A stretch of 14,442 nt of DNA from an uncultured Collinsella sp. (GCA_900549085.1 URMO01000053.1:1-14442), one strand, 5' to 3'. Positions 1 through 6,244 are shown, counted from the stretch's first letter. The notes: generated from the letters alone by a model not told the origin. Numbers and translations: made by a program.

Positions 1-600
1 AAAGCCGCATATCTTTGCAGCAGCAATACCAGATTGAAACTCTTCATCAGATGGATTCCCCTTCGTAATAACAAAGAGACCACCATCTTTTAGAAAAGGA
101 GAAGCATATTCAACGAGAACCGGTAATGGTGCGAGCGCACGGGCGGTCACAACTGCAAATTGCTTCTTATGGGATCGAGCATATTCCTCAAGACGATCGT
201 GAACGGCATAAGCATGCTTGAGTCTAAGCGCACTAACAAAGGAGTTAACAGCATCTACTTTCTTGCCAACGGAATCGATATAGGTAGCCTTTCGCCCACT
301 TGCAATAGTCAACGGAATACCTGGAAATCCAGCACCGGTACCCATATCAAGCAAAGCACCTTCAGGAGCTTTATCAATATAGGGCAGTAAAACAAGTGAG
401 TCCAGAATATGAAGGACGGCTGCATCATCAACATTCAGGATGCGCGTTAGATTAGTAGTCTTATTGGCCTCCAGAACAAGATCAAGATGCTTGATACAGA
501 CACGAAGGCTCTCGTCGGAGACCTTCAAAGAATAGTCTTTGCGATACGAAATAAGACGGCCCAGCATTTGGCTTGCCTGCTCATCAGTTAAAACAAACAA
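1..600 (-). CDS. rsmG: 16S rRNA (guanine-N7)-methyltransferase RsmG, 3' end cut by window
   Basis: Encodes a cytoplasmic SAM-dependent methyltransferase of the RsmG/GidB family, known to make m7G527 in 16S rRNA. The visible 200 codons run unbroken to the window edge; the family is usually about 205-240 residues, so little is missing. Seen: NLTRI at residues 50-54, the SAM-binding loop DMGTGAGFPGIPL at 85-97, the second strand ending YIDSVGKK at 107-114, and VTARALAPL at 151-159. I chose the TTG start at 598-600 because AAAGGAG lies 5 bases upstream and the protein then begins in the usual place. It lies just downstream of the khpB terminator with no clear promoter of its own, so it may depend on read-through or a weak promoter. 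The gene is visibly AT-rich (about 37-48% GC in sampled lines) against 55-63% in neighbours. Identification is firm; start is likely. Confidence 0.95.
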   Translation of the reverse strand, partial: MFVLTDEQASQMLGRLISYRKDYSLKVSDESLRVCIKHLDLVLEANKTTNLTRILNVDDAAVLHILDSLVLLPYIDKAPEGALLDMGTGAGFPGIPLTIASGRKATYIDSVGKKVDAVNSFVSALRLKHAYAVHDRLEEYARSHKKQFAVVTARALAPLPVLVEYASPFLKDGGLFVITKGNPSDEEFQSGIAAAKICGF

Positions 601-645
601 GACGACTCCTTTCTGACAAAAATCAGTGTATCGAGAACTTTTGAC

Positions 646-677
646 AAAAAAAGGGGACGTGGAAACCACGTCCCCTT
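646..677 (-). terminator. Rho-independent terminator after khpB
   Basis: A 12-bp perfect inverted repeat (651-662 with 666-677, arm AAGGGGACGTGG) closes a 3-base loop. On the minus strand it is followed by seven T residues (complement of 646-652). It lies 19 bases past the khpB stop and ends the rpmH-rnpA-yidD-yidC-khpB transcript. The arm ends in AA/TT, but no long T-run follows on the plus strand, so it looks one-directional. Confidence 0.93.
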
Positions 678-695
678 AGCATAGACTCGAGAAGA

Positions 696-1265
696 TTATC
701 GAGCAACAATCACAACATGGCGATCGGGGTCAGAGCCCTCAGAATGCGTGTCGACAGCATCGTTACCACGAAGGGCAATATGAACCAGTCGACGTTCGTA
801 GGCATTCATAGGCGGCAAGGAAACACTTTTATGAGTGCGAATAGCGCGCTCGGCAGCGGACTGGGCCATAGAAGCAACCTTGTGCTGTCGACGGCTCTTA
901 TAACCTTCGACGTCGACGACGACCGGATACCTAAAGCCAAGCTTGCGACTCACCAACAGGGAGAACATAACTTGAAGAGCATCGAGGGTACGTCCGTGAC
1001 GGCCAATGAGAACAGCAAGATCAGGAGCAGTTACGTCCAGGATCAACTCGCCCTCGTCACCCTCATACTCATCGATGGGTGAGTTCGCCGCATCGAAGTG
1101 CGAAAGGATGGAACGCAGAATGGAAATAGCCACATCGGCAATGGTGTCGAGCTCCTCATCGGTCAGCTCTTCACCAGCCTTGTAACGCTGTGCAATCTCG
1201 GGATAATCGCCCGCGACCCGCGGGGCAACCTCCTCAAGCATATCCTCGACGATCTCTTCAGACAT
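696..1265 (-). CDS. khpB: KhpB/Jag family RNA-binding protein (KH + R3H domains)
   Basis: A 189-residue RNA-binding protein of the Jag/KhpB (SpoIIIJ-associated) family; relatives bind small RNAs and mRNAs and affect cell elongation. Residues about 73-125 form a type II KH domain with the GxxG loop GRHG at 88-91. Residues about 127-189 form an R3H domain with the typical MNAYERRLVH at 153-162. The first 70 residues are acidic and helical and do not resemble the Jag_N domain of Firmicutes, as in short actinobacterial forms. I chose the ATG at 1265: a TTG four codons upstream (1277) overlaps the GGAG ribosome site, which is 6 bases before the ATG. It sits 44 bases after yidC, the common insertase-jag pairing, and is the last gene before the terminator. 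The 44-base gap holds a perfect 12-bp palindrome, TTAGGTACCTAA (1281-1292). Confidence 0.93.
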   Translation of the reverse strand: MSEEIVEDMLEEVAPRVAGDYPEIAQRYKAGEELTDEELDTIADVAISILRSILSHFDAANSPIDEYEGDEGELILDVTAPDLAVLIGRHGRTLDALQVMFSLLVSRKLGFRYPVVVDVEGYKSRRQHKVASMAQSAAERAIRTHKSVSLPPMNAYERRLVHIALRGNDAVDTHSEGSDPDRHVVIVAR

Positions 1266-1309
1266 AACGAACTCCAAAAGTTAGGTACCTAAATAAGAAT
1301 ACTATCCCA

Positions 1310-2080
1310 CTACTTCTTCTTGTGCGGACGCGGCTTCTTCTCGCGACGGGTAACCTCGACCTGCAGCGGAGCGTTCTTGAGGCGCTCCTCCTCATCGGCC
1401 TTAGCCTTGTCGATAACCTTCTGCGTCACGAAGATCTGCTGGATAACCTGCCAGGCAGAAGACACATCGTAGTACAGCAGAACGCCGACGGGCAGGCTCC
1501 AGCCCATCCAAAGCATCATGACGGTCATGACGACGGCCATCATGCGCATGCTCTGGGCCTGCTGACCGGTCTGATTGCGAGACATATACAGCTGCGGAAT
1601 CAGGGTCAAGACAGCGAACAGAATCAGGCAAACCAGTGCAGGCAGCGCAACCATAAAGCCATCGGCAAAAGAAGCGCTCGGCGTGGTGGTAAGGTCAGGC
1701 AGGATGTTGAAGAACGAGAACGTGCCGTCGCTAAAGTACTGCGGCAGGTTACGCAGCAGCGTAAACAGGGCGAACAGGACAGGCATCTGGATCAACAGCG
1801 GCAGACAACCAGCCATGGGGTTGAACTTGTTCTCGCTGTAGAACTTCTGCATCTCCTCGGCCTGACGCTGGGGATCGTCAGCGTAGCGCTCCTGGATCTC
1901 GAGCATCTTGGGCTGCAGCACCTGCATGCGCGCCGTCGACTTTGTCGACTTGAGCATGAGCGGCGTCAGCAGCAGACGGATGATGACCACCAGGATGATG
2001 ATGGACAGGCCCCAGTCGACCGCAAAGGTCTGGATGAGCTTGAGCAGCTCGAAAAGGATGTTAACGATCCAATCCCACAT
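1310..2080 (-). CDS. yidC: Membrane protein insertase YidC/Oxa1
   Basis: Encodes the 256-residue YidC/SpoIIIJ/Oxa1-type insertase, which places proteins in the cytoplasmic membrane alone or with SecYEG. Hydrophobic segments lie near residues 24-42, 90-110, 142-163 and 179-218 (the last long enough for two passes). The first carries Arg35 in IIRLLLTPL, the conserved positive charge of the hydrophilic groove. Residues 44-85 are the charged cytoplasmic hairpin (MQVLQPKMLEIQERY). FNPMAGCLPLLIQMP at 86-100 is the family signature entering the second segment. The tail is strongly basic (REKKPRPHKKK), as in ribosome-contacting YidC forms. It is the short Gram-positive type without the large proteobacterial periplasmic domain, and I see no lipobox. 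GGAGG lies 9 bases before the ATG. The yidD stop is 29 bases upstream. Confidence 0.96.
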   Translation of the reverse strand: MWDWIVNILFELLKLIQTFAVDWGLSIIILVVIIRLLLTPLMLKSTKSTARMQVLQPKMLEIQERYADDPQRQAEEMQKFYSENKFNPMAGCLPLLIQMPVLFALFTLLRNLPQYFSDGTFSFFNILPDLTTTPSASFADGFMVALPALVCLILFAVLTLIPQLYMSRNQTGQQAQSMRMMAVVMTVMMLWMGWSLPVGVLLYYDVSSAWQVIQQIFVTQKVIDKAKADEEERLKNAPLQVEVTRREKKPRPHKKK

Positions 2081-2109
2081 GTAAGTTTTCCTCCGATAGC
2101 GAGTGCCCG

Positions 2110-2334
2110 TTAGGGCACAGGGTCATAACCGCCGACGTGCAGGGGATTGCAGCGAGCGATGCGCCTCACGGCAAGCCAGCAGCCTCTCAAAACACCGTAC
2201 TTCTCAATTGCCTGAACGGCATATTGCGAGCACGTTGGGTAATAAATGCAGGCGTCAGGCAATAAGGGCGAAATAACCTGTTGATATATGCGAATAGGAG
2301 CGATGGCAACACGTCGCAAAACGTGATTGCTCAT
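2110..2334 (-). CDS. yidD: Membrane protein insertion efficiency factor YidD
   Basis: A 74-residue member of the YidD (DUF37) family, a small membrane-associated protein that aids YidC-dependent insertion. The N-terminal amphipathic stretch RVAIAPIRIYQQVISPLLP (8-26) and the signature YYPTCSQYAVQAIEKYG (31-47) with the later RCNPLHVGGYDPVP ending are diagnostic. Family members are typically 70-90 residues, so it is full length. Its ATG overlaps the rnpA stop by 4 bases (2331-2334, ATGA), implying translational coupling; a GGAGG-rich stretch precedes the start inside rnpA. Placement between rnpA and yidC is the usual order. Confidence 0.95.
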   Translation of the reverse strand: MSNHVLRRVAIAPIRIYQQVISPLLPDACIYYPTCSQYAVQAIEKYGVLRGCWLAVRRIARCNPLHVGGYDPVP

Positions 2335-2669
2335 CGCTCCTCCCCGGCAACGCCGGCGCGTTTCATAAGCGAACGCAATGCCTTGTCCATCTCCTGCGGC
2401 GAGGAGATCCTCGTCTTGGGAGTCGCGAACAAGATGATGTCATAACCCGCAACGGGAAATCCGCAGCTGCGGGCGGCCTCGCGCATCACACGCTTAGAAC
2501 GGTTGCGCACAACTGCACAACCGAGCCGTTTAGCACCAACGAAGGCGACCCTTCCGGAGTCGCCTTCGCCAACCGATTCACATATGGTCATTCGAATCAG
2601 AGGGTGATTGAAACGACGCCCCTGACTGAACACATGCTCGAAATCTTGCCGAGACTTAATAGTCTTCAT
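2331..2669 (-). CDS. rnpA: Ribonuclease P protein component
   Basis: The 112-residue protein subunit of RNase P, which helps the RNA subunit bind tRNA precursors and remove their 5' leaders. The RNR signature is clear at about residues 47-66, with KRLGCAVVRNRSKRVMREAAR-type spacing (Arg55-Asn56-Arg57, Lys59-Arg60). The N-terminal KSRQDFEHVFSQGRRF is typical of the family start. The ATG at 2667-2669 is 20 bases after the rpmH stop. No Shine-Dalgarno sequence is visible in those 20 bases, and no in-frame alternative start exists there, so translation probably depends on termination of rpmH or is simply weak. That would fit the much lower need for RnpA than for L34. Confidence 0.96.
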   Translation of the reverse strand: MKTIKSRQDFEHVFSQGRRFNHPLIRMTICESVGEGDSGRVAFVGAKRLGCAVVRNRSKRVMREAARSCGFPVAGYDIILFATPKTRISSPQEMDKALRSLMKRAGVAGEER

Positions 2670-2689
2670 GCGAGATGTGTGTATCGCTG

Positions 2690-2824
2690 CTAGACAGTGA
2701 GACGCTTGCGGCCCTTGGCGCGGCGACGGGCGAGCACGGCACGACCACCCTTGGTGGCCATACGGGCACGGAAGCCATGGGTCTTGGCACGCTTACGCAT
2801 ATTAGGCTGATACGTACGCTTCAT
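2690..2824 (-). CDS. rpmH: 50S ribosomal protein L34
   Basis: The 44-residue L34 protein, a basic component of the large ribosomal subunit that packs against 23S rRNA. The sequence starts MKRTYQPNMRKRAKTHGFRA and ends AKGRKRLTV, the canonical family pattern and length. A longer in-frame reading from 2884 adds 20 unrelated residues; I rejected it because AGGAGGA lies 7 bases before the ATG at 2822-2824. It is the first gene of the minus-strand operon, expressed from the promoter at 2897-2926 with a leader of roughly 65 bases that can form a hairpin. Confidence 0.98.
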   Translation of the reverse strand: MKRTYQPNMRKRAKTHGFRARMATKGGRAVLARRRAKGRKRLTV

Positions 2825-2852
2825 CTTCAGTTCCTCCTGCTGCATTTCGAGT

Positions 2853-2870
2853 GTCCGCGGGAGCGCGGAC
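2853..2870 (-). promoter_or_regulatory. Leader hairpin upstream of rpmH
   Basis: A 7-bp perfect stem (GTCCGCG with CGCGGAC) with a 4-base loop lies in the predicted rpmH leader. On the transcribed strand the loop reads CTCC, complementary to GGAG in the rpmH ribosome site about 14 bases downstream. There is no T-run after it, so it is not a terminator. A role in translation control or mRNA stability is inference. Confidence 0.5.
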
Positions 2871-2896
2871 GCAGATATAGACACGTGAGCTTGAAG

Positions 2897-2926
2897 ATTG
2901 TAGGGAAATCAATGTTCAAATGTCAA
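2897..2926 (-). promoter_or_regulatory. Promoter of the rpmH operon
   Basis: On the minus strand a perfect -35 hexamer TTGACA (complement of 2921-2926) is followed after 18 bases by TACAAT (complement of 2897-2902), which matches five of six positions of the -10 consensus. Transcription would start near 2890, giving a leader of about 65 bases before rpmH. It is the clearest promoter in the window, as expected for a ribosomal protein gene. Confidence 0.85.
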
Positions 2927-3169
2927 GAAATCAAAGGTAAAAGGTCGCGCAGTTCACACGGTTCCCCCATAAGCCCAACTGAAATTTGCGGTGTACGACA
3001 ACTTTTCACGATATTTCACCTAGTTTTCAACAGGTCATGTTGGCAATGTTGAGAACTTTTCGCCCGTTTTCCAAAGTTTTCAACAGGTTTTGAAAAGTTG
3101 TCGAAAGATGAGAAACATTGCACAGTGAGCTACTATTTGTTCGAAACCTTTTGAAAGATTGCGAGCGGC
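2927..3169. other. Upstream half of a putative bipartite oriC
   Basis: This non-coding stretch lies between the rpmH promoter and the first plus-strand gene. It holds divergent DnaA-box-like 9-mers: TTTTCAACA at 3024-3032 and 3077-3085 (both inside the 13-mer GTTTTCAACAGGT), and TTCTCAACA on the minus strand at 3047-3055. TTTTCCAAA at 3067-3075 is a weaker match. A 13-bp perfect inverted repeat (2996-3008 with 3091-3103, TGAAAAGTTGTCG) frames most of the cluster. A weak box-like CATTGCACA (3116-3124) precedes a short CTACTATTT. Position at the strand switch before dnaA is the standard place for an origin. No ORF in it looks like a gene. Confidence 0.8.
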
Positions 3170-4522
3170 ATGTCTGACGACTTTTACACCATGGTCGATT
3201 CCGGAGACCCGGCACCCGACAACGAGCACATCACCGGCGTGCGCGAAAAGCGAGGCCAGGAAGAGCAGGCCGCTGCGAAAGCGCAGGGTGCCATGTATGC
3301 CGCACGCATCGCGGTCTATGACGACATGTTGTCGACGCCGCGCGTCATCGTCATCGAACCGCAGGACGTGCGCACCTATCTGGAAGAGACAACTAACACC
3401 GTCTACCAGTGCATGAAAGAACAGGGCGGGCACATCTCGCTCATGGTTATCCGCGAGATTGTCGAAAACTTTATCCACGCCCACTTTGCAGAGCCTATCA
3501 TCTCGATCCTGGACGGCGGCGACACCATCCGATTCGCAGACCAGGGACCGGGGATCGAAGACAAAGAACGTGCTTTCGACTTTGGCGTAACCAGCGCAAA
3601 CAGCAACATGAAGCGATACATCCGCGGAACTGGAGCCGGTTTTCCCATGGTGCAGGAGTACTTGGAAAACGCCGGCGGCGCCGTATCCATCGAGGACAAC
3701 ATGGGCAATGGCACCGTGGTCACGGTAAGTCTGGACCCCAAGCGTGTGCAGGAAATCGAGCGTGCCGGAGGGCGAGGAGCCGCCGTGCGCCCCGAGGCGG
3801 AGCAGCCGGCATACCCCCTACCCAGCACGTTTGCACAGCAGCCCATGGCGGCACAGCAGATGCAGCAACCCGTGGCGCACATGCAGCAGCCTGGAGCTTT
3901 TCCCGCACAAAATCCCCAGGCACCGCTGCGCCACACGGCGCAAAACATGCCGGAGACCATGGGCTCGGCAGATCTGGACACAGGCACTGTGCAGCAGACG
4001 GCGGCCATGCCAAACGTCCAGCAAATGGGCTACCAACCGTACCCCGAAGGGTATCCTCCCCAATATATGCCGCAGCAGGGATATGCCCAGCCGTATCCGC
4101 AGCAGTATCCTCAGGGGTACCAGCAGCCGTATCAGCAGATACCGCAGGGGCAATTGAACCCCTGGACTCAGCAGATGCCGCCGCAGCCTTACCAACAGTG
4201 GCCGCAAAGTTTTCAACAGCAGGTGCCGCCCATGCAGAGTTCTCAACAACCAGCAGCTCAAATGATGTATCCTAATGCGGCGAATCAATACGCACAACCG
4301 CAGTCGGACGTGTTTATAAGCGAACGCGGCAACGCTGCATTAGGGTATCTGGCCCAACATCAAGAGTGCGGCGCGACGGACTTGGCGCGGGCGTTTGGAA
4401 ACTCCGCACCCACCTGGTCGCGCACGCTCAACGATTTGGCGCAGACGGGCTTGATAGTCAAACATGGGCAGAAATACCATCTGACCGAAATCGGAAGCGC
4501 TCGCGTGCGGGCCCAAGCTTAA
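3170..4522 (+). CDS. GHKL-type ATPase with disordered Q/Y/P-rich linker and C-terminal winged helix; function unknown
   Basis: I do not recognise a named family for this 450-residue protein. Residues about 58-190 form a HATPase_c/GHKL nucleotide-binding fold. The N box has Glu96 and Asn100 in REIVENFIHA, the G1 box is DQGPG at 124-128, and the G2 box is GTGAG at 153-157; spacing is close to SpoIIAB-like anti-sigma kinases. No phospho-acceptor or dimerisation domain, signal peptide or membrane segment is visible. Residues about 205-382 are low complexity, rich in Gln, Pro, Tyr, Met and Ala (QQYPQGYQQPYQQ), and should be disordered. Residues about 384-448 look like a MarR-type winged helix (TDLARAFGNSAPTWSRTLNDL, then LIVKHGQKYHLTE). 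It ends 15 bp before dnaA, so co-transcription is likely. No Shine-Dalgarno site precedes the ATG at 3170, and an in-frame TGA at 3152 limits extension; a start at 3191 is possible. An ATP-responsive DNA-binding regulator of dnaA or oriC is inference. Confidence 0.85.
   Translation: MSDDFYTMVDSGDPAPDNEHITGVREKRGQEEQAAAKAQGAMYAARIAVYDDMLSTPRVIVIEPQDVRTYLEETTNTVYQCMKEQGGHISLMVIREIVENFIHAHFAEPIISILDGGDTIRFADQGPGIEDKERAFDFGVTSANSNMKRYIRGTGAGFPMVQEYLENAGGAVSIEDNMGNGTVVTVSLDPKRVQEIERAGGRGAAVRPEAEQPAYPLPSTFAQQPMAAQQMQQPVAHMQQPGAFPAQNPQAPLRHTAQNMPETMGSADLDTGTVQQTAAMPNVQQMGYQPYPEGYPPQYMPQQGYAQPYPQQYPQGYQQPYQQIPQGQLNPWTQQMPPQPYQQWPQSFQQQVPPMQSSQQPAAQMMYPNAANQYAQPQSDVFISERGNAALGYLAQHQECGATDLARAFGNSAPTWSRTLNDLAQTGLIVKHGQKYHLTEIGSARVRAQA
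4206..4248 (+). promoter_or_regulatory. DnaA-box-like pair inside the ATPase gene
   Basis: Two 9-mers lie in the coding region for the Gln-rich linker: TTTTCAACA at 4210-4218 and TTCTCAACA at 4240-4248. The first sits in a 14-base stretch, 4206-4219, identical to 3073-3086 in the upstream origin half. Both variants also occur in that half. Gln-rich coding sequence favours CAACA by chance, so binding is uncertain. Confidence 0.4.
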
Positions 4523-4537
4523 GGAACGGGAGAGACA

Positions 4538-6244
4538 GTGGACGAGGAAGCAAGCATCATCCTGGGGGATGCCATCGCCTTTTGCCAGCGCGACGGCCAA
4601 GATGCGCGCCTCATCAACATGCTGGGGCAATCGCGCGCCGTGAGCCTGACCGAGGACACCTTGACGATTGAGGCCCCCTCACGATTTGCCATCGCTCAGC
4701 TCAAAAAGCATCAGCCGACCATCGAGGCGTACCTGGAAGAGATCGCCTTTGCACCGATTGCGCTCAACATCGTGGCACCACAGGGCTCCGCGGCAGATAA
4801 CGCCGCACCCACGGCACCCGTCGTCCCCCCGGCGGCACCAGCTACCACCACAGTATCGGCTCCCGAGCACCAAATCGGCGATGTTTCCCGTGAAACCATG
4901 CCCGCCGCACCAACGGCAGCAATTCCTATGCCCGCTGCCACACACATGCCTATCGCGCACGACGCAACACTGGGCGAGGATTCGGGCATCGCAATCAAAA
5001 ACACGCTTTCGGCCGACGATTTCCGCCGCATGATGAACCAGATGAAGGGCGGGGCGCCTGCAAAGAGTGCAAAACCAGCCTCCACATCGCCCACGAGCGT
5101 CCCCGCAGCTGCGGCACCGATCGAGCAGAACACCGATGGCGCGCCGCTCGCGGCCAACTCGAAATTCACCTTCGAAAACTTTGTCTACGGCCCAGAAAAC
5201 AGCCATGCCTATCGCTCGGCCCTCAAGTTTGCCGCGCTCGCGGACGAACGCGGCACATGCACATCCCTGTTCATCTATGGCAAATCGGGGCTGGGCAAGA
5301 CCCATCTGCTGCTCGCCATCAAAAACGAGCTCGCCGAAAAGTCGCCCGAGATCAAGGTAAAGTACGCCAACTCACAGGCGTACCTCGATGACCTGATGAC
5401 GGAGTTCGACCGCCAAAAGAAGAGCAACGCCCCCATCATGCAGGCATACCACGATGTGGACGTGCTCATCATCGACGACATTCAAAACATCATCGGCAAG
5501 CGCGCGAGCGTGGACTACTTCTTCCAGCTCATGGACGAGTTTATCCGCAACAACAAAAAAGTCGTCATCGCAGCCGACCGTGCGCCCAAAGACCTGAGCA
5601 TGGACGAGCGCCTTACCAGCCGTTTTAATGCCGGTATGCTCTGTTTGGTGGCGGAGCCCAGCTACGAGATGAAATACAAGATCTTGCAGCGCTACTACGA
5701 GAACACGATAGCCGCCGCACCCGAGGCGGGTGACGACTCGCTGCTGGCGGCCTATGACGGCGATGGTGGGCATCTGACCGACGAGCACTTTAAGCACATG
5801 GCAGAAGTCTCGGGAACCAACATCCGCGAACTCGAGAGCTTCTGCGAACGCTGCGCCGGCGAGGCAGGAGACCGCGAACGCGAGGGCAGCGAGCTCAGTT
5901 TCGACGACATCGACGCCATCGCAAGCCAGTACTTCGATACGTCGGCCAAAAAGATCAACGTGCAGACGGTCCAGTCTGTCATTGAAGAGCAGTACGGCGT
6001 GACGCACGAGGAGCTCATCGGCCCGCGCCGCAACGCCAACATAGCCAAAGCCCGCCATATCGCCATATATCTGGCCATCGAGATGTGCGAGATGACGACT
6101 ACGGCGGTGGGCGCGGAGTTTGGCAACCGCAACCACTCAACCGTCAGTACGAGCTATAAAAAGGTTCAGAAGATGATTCAGGAAGACCGCACCATAACCG
6201 AAGATCTCAAATCGCTGCGAGATAAAATTACACTGCGCTCGTAG
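4538..6244 (+). CDS. dnaA: Chromosomal replication initiator DnaA
   Basis: The initiator ATPase that binds oriC, melts it and recruits the replicative helicase. The 568 residues are long for the family because domain II (about 80-205) is an extended Ala/Pro/Thr-rich linker. Domain I is about 1-78. Domain III (about 208-465) has Walker A GKSGLGKT at 248-255, Walker B VLIIDDIQ at 309-316, the Arg-finger motif RLTSRF with Arg362, and sensor II NIRELES with Arg430. Domain IV (about 475-568) has the helix-turn-helix signature GAEFGNRNHSTV at 525-536. The position of E. coli Asp433 is Asn532 and that of Pro423 is Thr522, while Arg399 and Arg407 are kept as Arg498 and Arg506. The GTG start at 4538 has GGAG 5 bases upstream. 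It is probably co-transcribed with the preceding ATPase gene, and box-like sites on both sides suggest autoregulation. Confidence 0.98.
   Translation: MDEEASIILGDAIAFCQRDGQDARLINMLGQSRAVSLTEDTLTIEAPSRFAIAQLKKHQPTIEAYLEEIAFAPIALNIVAPQGSAADNAAPTAPVVPPAAPATTTVSAPEHQIGDVSRETMPAAPTAAIPMPAATHMPIAHDATLGEDSGIAIKNTLSADDFRRMMNQMKGGAPAKSAKPASTSPTSVPAAAAPIEQNTDGAPLAANSKFTFENFVYGPENSHAYRSALKFAALADERGTCTSLFIYGKSGLGKTHLLLAIKNELAEKSPEIKVKYANSQAYLDDLMTEFDRQKKSNAPIMQAYHDVDVLIIDDIQNIIGKRASVDYFFQLMDEFIRNNKKVVIAADRAPKDLSMDERLTSRFNAGMLCLVAEPSYEMKYKILQRYYENTIAAAPEAGDDSLLAAYDGDGGHLTDEHFKHMAEVSGTNIRELESFCERCAGEAGDREREGSELSFDDIDAIASQYFDTSAKKINVQTVQSVIEEQYGVTHEELIGPRRNANIAKARHIAIYLAIEMCEMTTTAVGAEFGNRNHSTVSTSYKKVQKMIQEDRTITEDLKSLRDKITLRS
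4882..4897 (+). other. parS-like centromere site within dnaA
   Basis: TGTTTCCCGTGAAACC matches the widespread ParB-binding consensus TGTTTCACGTGAAACA at 14 of 16 positions. It keeps both GTTTC and GAAAC arms with one central mismatch. It lies in the variable domain II coding region, where codons are little constrained, and encodes VSRET (116-120), a peptide that parS sites often give in that frame. parS sites cluster near oriC. No ParB gene is in the window, so binding is inferred. Confidence 0.55.

Noticed and set aside
160..390. 76-residue plus-strand frame
   Set aside because: It lies antisense within rsmG, which has the SAM-binding motif.
1266..1277. TTG start four codons upstream for khpB
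   Set aside because: It would overlap the GGAG ribosome site that is correctly spaced for the ATG at 1265.
1322..2113. 263-residue plus-strand frame over yidC
   Set aside because: Composition (His, Gln, Arg, Leu) is that of an antisense shadow, while the minus strand encodes a clear insertase.
2825..2884. 20-residue N-terminal extension of L34
   Set aside because: L34 has a fixed MKRTYQPN start, with AGGAGGA correctly placed within the would-be extension.
2675..3052. 125-residue plus-strand frame across rpmH and the origin
   Set aside because: It reads antisense through rpmH and its promoter into the box cluster, with no coherent protein features.
3840..4310. Repeated CAG/CCG/TAT-rich DNA as a tandem repeat element
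   Set aside because: The pattern follows from Gln/Pro/Tyr codons in the linker. Units are irregular and there is no fixed period or spacer, so it is neither a CRISPR array nor a satellite.
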